Positions 1 through 7,913 are shown, counted from the stretch's first letter. The stretch: 33,131 nt of DNA from Congregicoccus sp964517665 (GCA_964517665.1 CAZFCY010000034.1:1-33131); one strand, 5' to 3'. The notes: generated by a model from the letters alone, not told the origin. Program-made: numbers and translations.

Positions 1-1
1 G

Positions 2-412
2 GGCGGCGCGAAGGCGGAGGCGTTCGGGGGCACGGCGCGCTACCGCCTGGAGTTGGATCTTCGGGATCCGCGCGGATTTGATATACTCGACCTCGGCGAC
101 GTGCGCGAGAGCGCGCGCGTGAAGCTCAACGGTCGCGAAGTCGGCACGGCCTGGAGCCTGCCCATGCGCGCGCGGGTCGGGGAGTTTCTGCGGCGCGGGC
201 GCAATACGCTCGAACTCGAGGTCACCAACCTCGCGGCCAACCGCATCCGCGACATGGATCGCCGCGGCGTGGAGTGGAAGATCATGCACGAGATCAATTT
301 CGTGAACATCCTCTACCGCCCCTTCGACGCCTCGCAATGGCCGGAGCAGCCCTCCGGCCTCCTCGGCCCGGTCAGGCTGCTCCCGACCCGGCACGCGATG
401 ACAGTGGAGTAA
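2..412 (+). CDS. C-terminal fragment of a glycoside hydrolase (possible GH106-type alpha-L-rhamnosidase)
   Basis: This reading frame is open from the window edge to TAA at 410-412, so only the last 136 residues are seen. They form a beta-sandwich-like segment with the pattern LDLGDVRESARVKLNGREVG, then GRNTLELEVTNLAANRIRDM, then YRPFDASQW and PSGLLGPVRL. This is the pattern of the galactose-binding/GH2-type sugar-binding domain at the end of large GH106 alpha-L-rhamnosidases and related enzymes. The catalytic domain lies outside the window, so the substrate cannot be read here. A rhamnosidase would fit the rhamnose catabolic block further along, but that link is inferred. A REP-type repeat follows 43 bases after the stop. 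Confidence 0.6.
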   Translation, partial: GGAKAEAFGGTARYRLELDLRDPRGFDILDLGDVRESARVKLNGREVGTAWSLPMRARVGEFLRRGRNTLELEVTNLAANRIRDMDRRGVEWKIMHEINFVNILYRPFDASQWPEQPSGLLGPVRLLPTRHAMTVE

Positions 413-454
413 GCGCTGGCAGGCAGGGATCAGCTTGCTTCGACGTGGTTTGCC

Positions 455-521
455 GTAGGAGCGGCTTCAGCCGCGATTCGTGCGCTGGTTTTTTGCGGAT
501 CGCGGCTGAAGCCGCTCCTGC
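455..521. repeat. REP-like inverted pair, copy 1
   Basis: Two copies of a 23-base element face each other. The left copy starts GTAGGAGCGGCTTCAGCCGC at 455. The right copy is its reverse complement at 499-521, with the outer end altered to CTGC. Each copy holds its own small palindrome, GCGGCT-TC-AGCCGC. The same pair occurs at 10308, 13895, 17709 and 33016. It sits 43 bases after the stop of the upstream gene. Confidence 0.9.
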
Positions 522-586
522 TTTTTTCTCATGCCTTGGTGCTCGTCTGGGGGATCGTTTCTCCGATTGGTCTCATCCTCCCACGC

Positions 587-1027
587 TCATGTGTGTCCAG
601 ATACTGGATACCAACGATAGAGGAAGAGATAAACCAAAACGCCGGTGACCGAGACGTAGAGCCAGATCGGGAAAGTCCAGCGTGCCCATTTGCGGTGGCG
701 TTCGAAATTTCCCTTGAGCGCGAACCTGAATGTCCAAAGGACCATTGGCACGATCAGCATGGCGAGCGGGATGTGCGTGAAAAGAATCGCATAGTAAACG
801 ATCCGAATGGAGCCCTCGCCGACGAACGGCGTGTGAACTCCGCGCACGAGCGCCTTGTGCCAGACGTAGCCGACGAGAAACACGCACGAGACGACCAGCG
901 CCGAGACCATGCACGCGCGATGGATCGCGATCTTTTTCGAGCGAATGGCGATGAAGCCCGTCGTGATCAGGACGGTGGCGATCGCATTGAGCGACGCGTT
1001 GAGCGCGGGGATGTCGTTGACGTCCAT
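587..1027 (-). CDS. DUF420 family membrane protein
   Basis: This 146-residue integral membrane protein has about four hydrophobic helices. Family landmarks include HRACMVSALVVSCVFLVGYV, the Gly-Arg-rich loop before YYAILFTHIPLAM, and a C-terminal block HRKWARWTFPIWLYVSVTG. These match DUF420 closely. Members of this family (for example CtaM in Firmicutes) help assemble or mature heme-copper cytochrome oxidases. Start ATG 1027 lies 27 bases after the stop of ctaA on the same strand, so the two genes are probably co-transcribed and act in the same process. The length is normal for the family. The molecular role in this organism is not shown by the sequence. Confidence 0.85.
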   Translation of the reverse strand: MDVNDIPALNASLNAIATVLITTGFIAIRSKKIAIHRACMVSALVVSCVFLVGYVWHKALVRGVHTPFVGEGSIRIVYYAILFTHIPLAMLIVPMVLWTFRFALKGNFERHRKWARWTFPIWLYVSVTGVLVYLFLYRWYPVSGHT

Positions 1028-1054
1028 GAGGTCGATTCCGGGTTTCCGCCGCGG

Positions 1055-2095
1055 TCAGGCCGGGACCGCGGCGCGCTTTCGCGCCGCGGCCGGACGCGCG
1101 CTCGCGGTCGTCGTCGACGGATCGAAGGAAAAGCGGTGCAGCGAGAAGGTGAGCGCCCACGTGGTCGCGAGGATGAAGGCGCCGAGGAGCATGTGCACGG
1201 TGGCGGAGTAGGGGTTGCGCTGGGTCCACACGACCAGCGCGCCGAGGTAGATCTGCGCGGCGAGAAAGGCCATGAGCAACATCGCTCCCGCGCCGAGGAT
1301 GCGTCCCGAATGGCGCGCCGCCCAAAGACGGCCCGCGAAGTGGACGAGCGCGATCGTCACGACGACCGCCCACGCGCGATGCGCGAAATGGATGCCGACC
1401 CGAAAATTCCAGAACTCCGGCAGCCACGCGCCATCGCCCGTCGCGTGCGGGAAGTGCGGAATCGCGAGCGCCGCGTGGTTGTGCCGCATCAGCGCGCCGA
1501 GCACGAGCTGCGCGAAAATCGCCGCGCATGCCAGCCAGCCGGCGCGACGCAACGCGGCGGAAGGCGGACGCTGCAGGCCGGCGTTTCGCTCGATCCAGCG
1601 CCGCGTCATCGCCACCGCGATCGCGACGAGCGCGCACAGGAAAACCTGCGCGGTGCAGGCGTGCAAAACGCGAAACGTCTGCGCCACGACGTTGTGGTCC
1701 GCGCCGGTGTTGAGGCGATCGAGCGTCACGCGCAGTCCGCCGAGCAGGCCTTGAAACACGACGAGGCCGAGGGCGCTCCAGGCGAGTTTTCGAAGCCAGC
1801 GCCGCGCCTCGGTGGCGAAGGTCCAGGTGGCGATCGTGAGGGTGAGCAGACCCACGATCGCGCCGAGCAGCCGGTGCGAATGCTCGGCCATCTTGTCCGA
1901 CTCCGTCAGCCAGCCGTCGGGATTGATCGAGCCGTTCGAAAGCGGCCAGTCGAGAAACGCCATGCCCGCCTCGATGCTCGTCGTGAACCCGCCCGCGAAG
2001 AGAAGAAACGTCGTCCACACCAGGGCGAAAATACAGAACCAGGCGAGGGCCGGACGGTGCGACCCGGTGCGTCGTTGCGCGAGAGAAGCAGGCAT
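1055..2095 (-). CDS. ctaA: Heme A synthase (CtaA/COX15 family)
   Basis: Converts heme O to heme A in the membrane for aa3-type cytochrome c oxidase. The protein has eight predicted membrane helices in two four-helix halves. The conserved histidines are visible: EHSHRLLGA and LHACTAQVF in the first half, HFAHRAWAV and VHMLLGAFI in the second. The catalytic Glu lies in TTSIEAGMAFLDWP after helix 1. I chose ATG 2095 (346 residues) because the longer frame to 2182 adds residues unlike the family and would overlap the divergent SCO gene start at 2158. No Shine-Dalgarno motif is visible. The C-terminus carries an Ala/Arg-rich tail. It is followed by the DUF420 gene, so the pair forms a cytochrome-oxidase maturation unit. 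Confidence 0.9.
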   Translation of the reverse strand: MPASLAQRRTGSHRPALAWFCIFALVWTTFLLFAGGFTTSIEAGMAFLDWPLSNGSINPDGWLTESDKMAEHSHRLLGAIVGLLTLTIATWTFATEARRWLRKLAWSALGLVVFQGLLGGLRVTLDRLNTGADHNVVAQTFRVLHACTAQVFLCALVAIAVAMTRRWIERNAGLQRPPSAALRRAGWLACAAIFAQLVLGALMRHNHAALAIPHFPHATGDGAWLPEFWNFRVGIHFAHRAWAVVVTIALVHFAGRLWAARHSGRILGAGAMLLMAFLAAQIYLGALVVWTQRNPYSATVHMLLGAFILATTWALTFSLHRFSFDPSTTTASARPAAARKRAAVPA

Positions 2096-2157
2096 GATGG
2101 CGAAGAAACGGTCTGCATACGCCTCTCGATGGTTTTGACAAACGAAACTTTGGATCG

Positions 2158-3117
2158 ATGAGTGAGGGCGTGTCTCGATCACGCTGTTTCCAACTGCTTC
2201 GTCTTCTCGGTCTTCTCGCCGGATGCGGAGCGTTGTCGGCCGGCCTGGGCGGATGCGCCGGGCATGATGAGGAAAACGCCGCTGCGGGAGCCGGTCTGCC
2301 GGAAGGCCGATATCGGGTGACGGGCGCGATCATCTCCGTCAGCGAGGAGCGTCAGGCGCTGCTCGTCGATCACGACGAGATCCCGGGCTACATGCCGGCG
2401 ATGACGATGGAGTTCAAGGTCGCCTCGGGCGATCTCGCGAACGCGCGCGCCGGGATGAGGATCCGCGGCGTGATCTACGAGGCGGGCGATGGATTTCACC
2501 TGGAGGAAATCTGGCCGGTGGGCGACGCCGGATCGCGGATCGTGGACGAGGCCGCCCGCGTCTTGCGGCAGGACACGGTCACGCGCGGGCGCGCCGCCTA
2601 TCGCGAGGTGGGCGAGCAGTTGCCCGACTTCGCGCTCTACGATCAATCCGGCGAGGTCGTTCAGGCGGCGCGGTTTCGCGGCAGGCAGATCGCGCTCAAC
2701 TTCATTTTCACGCGCTGTCCGGACGCGACGATGTGTCCGGCCTCGACGATGAAAATGATCCAGCTCCAGGAGCTGGCGAAGGAGGCGGGGATCCCGGGCT
2801 TCGAACTTGTCTCGATCACGCTCGATCCCGAATTCGACACGCCCGGCGTCCTGCGGCAGTACGCGGAACAGCGCGGCATCGACACGGGAAATTTCAGCTT
2901 TCTCACCGGGCCCGAAAGCGCGATCAAGGACCTCATGAGCCAGCTTGGCGTGCTCGCGTTTCAAGACGGGCCGCTCATCACGCACACGCTGGCGACGGTC
3001 CTGATCGACGAACGGGGCAGGATCATCCACCGGGTCGACGGCAGCCAGTGGCGGCCGGAGGATTTTGCCTCGCGTCTCCACAAACCGGATACAGCGGAAA
3101 CGGGGGCCTCGACATGA
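2158..3117 (+). CDS. Lipoprotein fusion of a CusF-like copper-binding domain and an SCO1/SenC domain
   Basis: 319 residues. The N-terminus is a lipoprotein signal with two possible lipoboxes, LAGC (Cys23) and LGGC (Cys33). Residues about 51-118 form a CusF-like domain with IPGYMPAMTMEF, whose Met-rich strand is the usual Cu(I)-binding region. Residues about 153-305 are an SCO1/SenC thioredoxin-like domain, which delivers copper to the CuA centre of cytochrome oxidase or acts as a thiol reductant. The conserved histidine is His276 in ITHTLATVLID. The cysteine motif is FTRCPDATMCP, with Cys187 and Cys193 separated by five residues instead of the usual three. It is divergent from ctaA, and its stop overlaps the next start (ATGA). 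An aa3-oxidase assembly role is inferred from the neighbours. Confidence 0.88.
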   Translation: MSEGVSRSRCFQLLRLLGLLAGCGALSAGLGGCAGHDEENAAAGAGLPEGRYRVTGAIISVSEERQALLVDHDEIPGYMPAMTMEFKVASGDLANARAGMRIRGVIYEAGDGFHLEEIWPVGDAGSRIVDEAARVLRQDTVTRGRAAYREVGEQLPDFALYDQSGEVVQAARFRGRQIALNFIFTRCPDATMCPASTMKMIQLQELAKEAGIPGFELVSITLDPEFDTPGVLRQYAEQRGIDTGNFSFLTGPESAIKDLMSQLGVLAFQDGPLITHTLATVLIDERGRIIHRVDGSQWRPEDFASRLHKPDTAETGAST

Positions 3118-4127
3118 GCGCCGGCGTCGGGGCGCGGACGGAATCGCAACAACGCGACGCGCGGGCGTGGAAGCTCACCGCGGTCTTCACGCTCGCCGCG
3201 GCGGGCATTTTTCTCGGCCTGCGCCACCTCCCGCTCGCGTCGGGATCGCTCCACTACACCGATTTTCACGCCGGCGGAAAAACCTTCCTCGAGTTCTGCG
3301 AGCCGGGCAGCCCGCAATTCGTGCCGGTCGATCGCGTGCGCTCGCCCGTGACGCTGACCTTCGCGCCCGAAGGACGTCCTGTCGCCGGCGAGGTGGCGCG
3401 CGCGACTCTCGCGCTCACCGCGAGTTCCGGACAGCCGGTCACGGTCGACGACCTGCTCGTCGTGCACACGCAAAAGCTGCACCTGCTCCTGGTCGATGCC
3501 TCGCTCGACGACTACCATCACGTCCATCCGGTTCCGACGGGGGCGCCGGGTGAGTTTCGGTTCGAGTTCACTCCGCGCTCGGCGGGCGTGTATCGGGCTT
3601 TCGGAGACTTCACGCCGCGCGCGACCGGCCGCGCGCTTTACGCGGGCGCCTCGATCGAAGTGCGGGCGGCGAATCCGCCTTTTGAAAACGGAGGGACGAC
3701 CTCCGTGTCGTCCTTTGCAGAAGGAAGTGCGGACGACACGGAGGTCGTCCCTCCATTCCGCGTCGACAAGCGGACATGGAATGAAATCGAGAAGGCCGGC
3801 TACATCTTTTCGCTCGCCGCTTCGAAGGCTCCGCTACGAGTCAACGAAACCTCGGACCTCACCCTCCACGTTTTGCGCAAGGATGGCGGCAGGGTTCAAC
3901 TCGAGGAAATCATGGACGCGAAGGCGCACCTCGTTGCCTTCGACGCGGAACGCTCAGGCTTCGCGCATCTGCATCCGACGGACGCGACTCCGACGTCCGC
4001 CCACGGCGGCCAGGAACTCGGCTTCACGCTCCACCTCGCCGATCCCGGCTACTACCGGCTCTGGGCGCAAGTGAAGCTCGAAGGCCACGAAATCTACGCC
4101 CCATTCGGCCTCACAGTGGCCCCCTGA
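3114..4127 (+). CDS. Membrane-anchored protein with duplicated His-rich domain, probably copper-related
   Basis: 337 residues, translated from the ATGA overlap with the SCO gene, so very likely coupled to it. One N-terminal membrane segment (about residues 19-38) anchors an extracytoplasmic part. Two similar beta-type modules follow. The first has HLLLVDASLDDYHHVHP and ends in a VYRAFGDF strand. The second has HLVAFDAERSGFAHLHP and ends in YYRLWAQVKLEGH. The repeated HLV...D...H(V/L)HP signature is also seen in secreted proteins near copper-handling genes. Metal binding is plausible from the histidines but not shown. Oddly, a 24-base perfect inverted repeat lies in frame between the modules at 3690-3754, adding about 22 residues of likely linker. 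No specific family name can be given. Confidence 0.7.
   Translation: MSAGVGARTESQQRDARAWKLTAVFTLAAAGIFLGLRHLPLASGSLHYTDFHAGGKTFLEFCEPGSPQFVPVDRVRSPVTLTFAPEGRPVAGEVARATLALTASSGQPVTVDDLLVVHTQKLHLLLVDASLDDYHHVHPVPTGAPGEFRFEFTPRSAGVYRAFGDFTPRATGRALYAGASIEVRAANPPFENGGTTSVSSFAEGSADDTEVVPPFRVDKRTWNEIEKAGYIFSLAASKAPLRVNETSDLTLHVLRKDGGRVQLEEIMDAKAHLVAFDAERSGFAHLHPTDATPTSAHGGQELGFTLHLADPGYYRLWAQVKLEGHEIYAPFGLTVAP
3690..3754. repeat. Perfect inverted repeat inside a coding sequence
   Basis: The left arm at 3690-3713 (starting GGAGGGACGACCTCCGTG) and the right arm at 3731-3754 are exact reverse complements over 24 bases, with a 17-base loop. Each arm also holds a short internal palindrome (GGACGAC...GTCGTCC). 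The element keeps the reading frame of the His-rich protein, and both flanking modules stay intact. It resembles in design, but not in sequence, the intergenic pairs elsewhere in the window. Confidence 0.9.
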
Positions 4128-4160
4128 AAGCCCACTTTCTGTAACGTACGCGACAAAAAA

Positions 4161-4197
4161 GCGGCTTCCCCTCGCGCCAGGCGGTTGTCGAAGCCGC
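4161..4197 (-). terminator. Rho-independent terminator for leuA
   Basis: GCGGCTTC at 4161-4168 pairs with GAAGCCGC at 4190-4197. Read on the minus strand the hairpin is followed at once by six T residues (the A run at 4155-4160). It lies about 115 bases past the leuA stop, between two convergent genes. Confidence 0.6.
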
Positions 4198-4237
4198 GTG
4201 GTCCGCCGTGGGAGCAGGGCGATCGGAAAAGCCCAAG

Positions 4238-4273
4238 GCCACGATCCTGTCGCGTACGCGACAGAATCGTGGC
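4238..4273. terminator. Long palindromic hairpin between convergent genes, likely terminator
   Basis: GCCACGAT (4238-4245) pairs with ATCGTGGC (4266-4273). The centre, CTGTCGCGTACGCGACAG at 4247-4264, is itself a perfect 18-base palindrome. On the plus strand it is followed by TTTT, so it can end the SCO/His-rich transcript. On the minus strand it precedes the second hairpin of leuA. A related half-copy (ACGTACGCGACA) occurs at 4144-4155. Confidence 0.6.
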
Positions 4274-4312
4274 TTTTATGGATGGAGGCTGAAGGCTGGG
4301 CGGGGGCGCGGA

Positions 4313-5992
4313 TCAGCCGAGCATGCGGCGGGCGGCGGCGCGATTGAGGGCGCTGAGGATGGCCCGGATGGAGGCGATCTCGATGTTGGTGTCCACGCCG
4401 GCGCCGTAGCCGTTGAAGCCGGCGGCGGTCTTGACCTGGACGTAGGCGGCGGCCTTCGAGTCCGCGCCCTTGCCGATCGAGTGTTCGGAGTAGTTGAGGA
4501 TCTCGAACGGTTTCACGCCGTTGCGCGCGAGGCCCTGCACGAAGGCGTCGATCGGCCCGTTGCCGGAGCCGGAGATCGTCGCCACGTTTCCATCACTCTC
4601 GATTCCGGCATGGCAATGGACCTTGTTCGGCTCGGTCGCCTCGGACCGGAAGGAGAGGAGCTTGAAGGGCGCGTCGCGCTCGAAATATTCCGCCCGAAAG
4701 GCGGTGAGCACTTCATCCGGCGTGATCTCGCCGCCCTTCGTGTCGGCGAGATCGTTGATGATCCTGCCGAGTTCCTTCTGCATCAGTTTCGGGAGCTGGA
4801 GACCGTATTCCTTCTCGAGCACGTAGGCGACGCCGCCTTTGCCCGACTGGCTGTTGATGCGGATGATGGCGCGGTAGTTGCGGCCGATGTCCTGCGGATC
4901 GATCGGAATGTAGAGCACGTCCCACGGCGCGTCGGGTTTCTGGACGGCCCACGACTTCTTGATCGCATCCTGGTGCGATCCGCTGAAAGCCGTGAAGACC
5001 AACTCGCCCGCGTAGGGGTGACGCGAATGCACATCGAGGCGCGTGCAGCGCTCGTAAACCTCGCGGATGTCGTTGATGTCCGCGAAGTTCAGGCCCGGGT
5101 GGATGCCGTGCGTGTAGAGATTGAGCGCGACCGTGACGACGTCGAGGTTGCCGGTGCGCTCACCGTTGCCGAAGAGGGTTCCCTCCACGCGGTCGGCGCC
5201 CGCGAGCAGCGCCAGCTCGGTGGCGGCGACGCCGGTGCCGCGGTCGTTGTGGGTGTGGAGCGAGACAATCGTGGAATCCCGGCGGGTGAGATGGCGGCAC
5301 ATCCACTCGATCTGGTCGGCGTGCACGTTCGGCGTGGCGTACTCGACCGTGGCGGGGAGGTTGAGGATGATCTTGTCGTCGGTTGTCGGTCCCCAGACGT
5401 CGGACACGGCCTCGCAAATCTCGAGGGCGAACTCGAGCTCGGTGCTGGTGAAGCTCTCCGGCGAATACTCCAGCCGCATGTTCGCGCCGGATTCGATCAG
5501 CGGCGCGGCCTTGTCCTTCAGGATCTCGATCGCGCGAGTGGCGATGGCGACGATGTCCGCCTTCTCCGCGTCGAAGACGTAGCGGCGTTGGGCTGGCGAG
5601 GTGGAGTTGTAGAGATGAAAAACGACATTGCGCGCCCCGACGAGCGCCTCGAGGGAGCGGGTGATCAGGTCTTCGCGGCACTGGCAGAGGATCTGGATGG
5701 CGACGTCGCCGGGGATGCGGTCCTCCTCGATCAGGCGGCGGCAGAAATCGAATTCGATCTGGGAGGCGGAGGGAAAACCGACCTCGATCTCCTTGAAGCC
5801 GATCTCGACCAGCATCTGGAACATCTCGAGTTTCTCCTCCACGCTCATCGGGATGGCGAGGGCCTGATTGCCGTCGCGGAGATCGACGCTGCACCAGATC
5901 GGGGCCTTCGTGAGCGTGCGCGAAGGCCATTGTCGATCCGGCAGATGGACCGGTGGAAAGGGCCGGTATTTGGTGATGGGAGGCGGTTGCAT
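4313..5992 (-). CDS. leuA: 2-isopropylmalate synthase (LeuA2 class)
   Basis: Condenses acetyl-CoA with 2-oxoisovalerate, the first committed step of leucine synthesis. The 559-residue length and the N-terminus MQPPPITKYRPFPPV followed by PDRQWPSRT are typical of the long LeuA2 class found in actinobacteria and yeast. The HMGL-type TIM barrel starts with SVDLRDGNQAL (metal-binding Asp37), and the second metal site is HTHND at residues 246-250. A C-terminal regulatory domain for leucine feedback follows (about residues 420-559). ATG 5992 is chosen because this N-terminus is conserved in the family; a longer frame to 6157 reads only unrelated Arg/Pro-rich sequence. No Shine-Dalgarno motif is visible. 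The gene stands alone, divergent from the sigma-factor operon. Confidence 0.95.
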   Translation of the reverse strand: MQPPPITKYRPFPPVHLPDRQWPSRTLTKAPIWCSVDLRDGNQALAIPMSVEEKLEMFQMLVEIGFKEIEVGFPSASQIEFDFCRRLIEEDRIPGDVAIQILCQCREDLITRSLEALVGARNVVFHLYNSTSPAQRRYVFDAEKADIVAIATRAIEILKDKAAPLIESGANMRLEYSPESFTSTELEFALEICEAVSDVWGPTTDDKIILNLPATVEYATPNVHADQIEWMCRHLTRRDSTIVSLHTHNDRGTGVAATELALLAGADRVEGTLFGNGERTGNLDVVTVALNLYTHGIHPGLNFADINDIREVYERCTRLDVHSRHPYAGELVFTAFSGSHQDAIKKSWAVQKPDAPWDVLYIPIDPQDIGRNYRAIIRINSQSGKGGVAYVLEKEYGLQLPKLMQKELGRIINDLADTKGGEITPDEVLTAFRAEYFERDAPFKLLSFRSEATEPNKVHCHAGIESDGNVATISGSGNGPIDAFVQGLARNGVKPFEILNYSEHSIGKGADSKAAAYVQVKTAAGFNGYGAGVDTNIEIASIRAILSALNRAAARRMLG

Positions 5993-6387
5993 GACTTGGT
6001 GGTTGTAAGGACGTTCGCTCCAGGAGCGTAAGCAGTAAGTGTGGATTGCGGAACCGGGCGCATGAAAGGATGCGCAACGCCCAAGCGCGAAGTTCACTGG
6101 CTGAAGCAGCGCCCGCGCAGGCGGATCACACTGGACGGGACGCACGACCAACCGCATACGCGGTCACCACGGATCGTGCGTCTAGTTAAGTCGAAGCAGC
6201 GCCTCGAAGGGAAAGTCCATTGCGGGACGTAATCGGCGGTGGACCGGCGCTTGTCAAGGTCGCCGTGCGCGCCCGATCGGGCGCGCCGCGCTCCGCAGAT
6301 TGCGGTGGCGCTCGGACGCGCGCTTGTTTTCATTTGAGGTTTCGCCTTTCGCATCGATGGGAAAACCGGGACAGCCGCCAGTCGCTC
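5993..6387. other. Divergent intergenic region, leuA / sigma factor
   Basis: 395 bases with promoters expected for both genes, but I see no clear -35/-10 pair. On the minus strand, codons between about 6060 and 6005 read in one frame (possible ATG at 6077) give HLLLTLLERTSL, six leucines in twelve codons just before leuA. That frame has no stop before leuA, so a classical leader peptide is not supported. Nothing else is recognised here. Confidence 0.4.
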
Positions 6388-6984
6388 ATGCTCGACGAGA
6401 CTTTTGATCTGGTCGGCTGCCTCGACGGCGTGCGCAACGGGGACCAGGCGGCCTGCCGGGCGCTGGTCGAGCACCTTTACCCGCTGGTCATCCGCATCGT
6501 TCGCGCGCACCTTCCAAGGCGGGTTCCCGAGGAGGATCTCGCGCAGGAGGTCTACATCAAAATGTTTCGGCGCATGGACCAGTACGAGGGCAAGGTGCCC
6601 TTTCCCAACTGGGTTTCCCGCATCGCGGTGACCACCTGCATCGACCATCTGCGGGCGCAAAAACGCCGGCCGGAGTTCCGCTGGGCCGACCTTTCCGAGG
6701 AGGAGGCCACCATGCTCGACGCCGTCACGCGCGACGAATCGGGGCCGGATCCGGCGGACTCGACCGCGGCCAAGGAATTGGTGGGCAAGCTCCTGGACAC
6801 TTTGGGGGCGACGGATCGAACCGTTATAACCATGCTGGACCTCGAACAGAAATCACTGGCGGAAATCTCCGCGATCACCGGTTGGTCGCAGACGATGATC
6901 AAAGTCCGTGCTTTCCGGGCTCGACGGAAACTTCAACAGGCATTCAAACGTCTTCAGGAAAGGGAAAGCCATGAACAGCTATGA
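6388..6984 (+). CDS. ECF-type RNA polymerase sigma factor
   Basis: 198 residues. The sigma-70 region 2 is clear: LVEHLYPLVIRIVRAHLP, PEEDLAQEVYIKMFRRMDQY and the -10 recognition stretch NWVSRIAVTTCIDHLRAQKR. Region 4 follows with DRTVITMLDLEQKSLAEISA and the helix-turn-helix GWSQTMIKVRAFRARRKLQ. This is the two-domain layout of ECF sigma factors, which direct polymerase to a small set of stress or envelope promoters. ATG 6388 is chosen because residues upstream in the same frame are unlike the family. Its 3' end overlaps the next gene by 14 bases, and a third gene follows with another overlap. The three genes form an operon that looks like sigma factor, membrane partner and periplasmic sensor. 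Confidence 0.9.
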   Translation: MLDETFDLVGCLDGVRNGDQAACRALVEHLYPLVIRIVRAHLPRRVPEEDLAQEVYIKMFRRMDQYEGKVPFPNWVSRIAVTTCIDHLRAQKRRPEFRWADLSEEEATMLDAVTRDESGPDPADSTAAKELVGKLLDTLGATDRTVITMLDLEQKSLAEISAITGWSQTMIKVRAFRARRKLQQAFKRLQERESHEQL

Positions 6985-7273
6985 ACGCATTTGGAATCGA
7001 TTGATCGCGCTCGGGCGCAATGCAGATGCGGCGCCGGCGGTCGTGGAGCCGCCCCCGGGGTTCGTCACCCGGGTGGTTGCGCTCGGCATGGCGGCGCGGA
7101 TGGGGCGTCCGGTCGGGGTCACATGGGAATGGCTGGCTTTGCGCGGCCTTGGCATTGCCTGCATCGTCACCGCCTTCGCCCTTGCTGCCGCCTGGCCGAT
7201 GGTGAGGGATTCCGGGCACAACGATCTGGCCGATCTGGCCGACTTCCTCGTCGTGGCTGACGCCTCCCGGTGA
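6971..7273 (+). CDS. Small single-pass membrane protein, candidate anti-sigma factor
   Basis: 100 residues starting at ATG 6971, inside the end of the sigma-factor gene. A clear Shine-Dalgarno-like AGGAAAGGG precedes the start, unusual in this window. The cytosolic N-terminal half (about 55 residues, MNSYERIWNRLIALGRN...) is followed by one membrane helix around GIACIVTAFALAAAWPMV and a short acidic tail. I recognise no conserved domain. Its place between a sigma factor and a periplasmic LTxxQ protein, the single helix and the tight overlaps suggest that it holds the sigma factor at the membrane. That role is inferred. The stop overlaps the next start. Confidence 0.6.
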   Translation: MNSYERIWNRLIALGRNADAAPAVVEPPPGFVTRVVALGMAARMGRPVGVTWEWLALRGLGIACIVTAFALAAAWPMVRDSGHNDLADLADFLVVADASR

Positions 7274-7755
7274 TGAGGACGGGATCTGGAAAGGCGGTTT
7301 TTGCGATGGCCGGCATCTTCCTCGCCGGAGCCGTCGCCGGCGGCGTGGGCGGGGCCGCATGGTCCAAACACAAGGCCACCCAGATGTCCGCGCAGGAGTT
7401 CGTCGACCGGCAGTTGAGGCGCCGCGTCGACCAGCTCGAGCTTTCGTCGGCGCAGATCGAGCAGATCAAGCCGATCATGAAACAGCACGAGGAAACCCTC
7501 CGGGTCACGCGCCGGAAGTGTTTCAACGAGATCGGGCAGGTCTTTCGAAACATGAACGCCGAGATCGAGGACGCGCTCACGCCCGGGCAGCGGGAGAAGT
7601 TTCGCACGATCCAAGAGGAGGAGCGCGAGCGTTTCGAGAAGCAGATCCAGTCCCGTTCCCGGCGCGACGACTCCGACGAAAGGGTCGATGAGGGCTCGAG
7701 GTCGAAGGACAACGAGAAGCGCCCAGAGAGCGCGGGCGCCGAAAAGCGGGATTGA
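7273..7755 (+). CDS. Membrane-anchored Spy/CpxP/CnrX-like periplasmic protein
   Basis: About 160 residues. ATG 7273 overlaps the previous stop (TGATG); GTG 7270 is equally possible. An N-terminal helix (AVFAMAGIFLAGAVAGGVGG) anchors the protein. The rest is almost wholly alpha-helical and charged, with two LTxxQ-like repeats: LELSSAQIEQIKPIMKQHEE and ALTPGQREKFRTIQEEE. This repeat pair marks the Spy/CpxP/ZraP/CnrX group of periplasmic chaperones and metal sensors. The last 40 residues are hydrophilic and Arg/Asp/Glu-rich, probably disordered. Next to a sigma factor and a small membrane protein it resembles the CnrX sensor of the CnrYXH system, but no metal-binding His/Met cluster is evident, so the signal is unknown. 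Confidence 0.7.
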   Translation: MRTGSGKAVFAMAGIFLAGAVAGGVGGAAWSKHKATQMSAQEFVDRQLRRRVDQLELSSAQIEQIKPIMKQHEETLRVTRRKCFNEIGQVFRNMNAEIEDALTPGQREKFRTIQEEERERFEKQIQSRSRRDDSDERVDEGSRSKDNEKRPESAGAEKRD

Positions 7756-7813
7756 GCGCGCGCTTCCCATTTAGGGGTTGAAAGCCCGATCCCGGGGCCC
7801 ATGGTCCGCCGCT

Positions 7814-7913
<100 letters not shown>

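Noticed and set aside
536..2333. Long open frames on both strands across ctaA and the DUF420 gene
   Set aside because: They are compositionally biased shadows. The membrane proteins in the chosen frames carry all family motifs.
4208..6031. A 607-codon frame antisense to leuA
   Set aside because: Low-complexity shadow; leuA is complete on the other strand.
5160..6077. A leucine leader peptide for leuA from ATG 6077
   Set aside because: The frame continues for about 300 codons into leuA without a stop, so attenuation of the classical type is not supported. Kept only as a weak finding.
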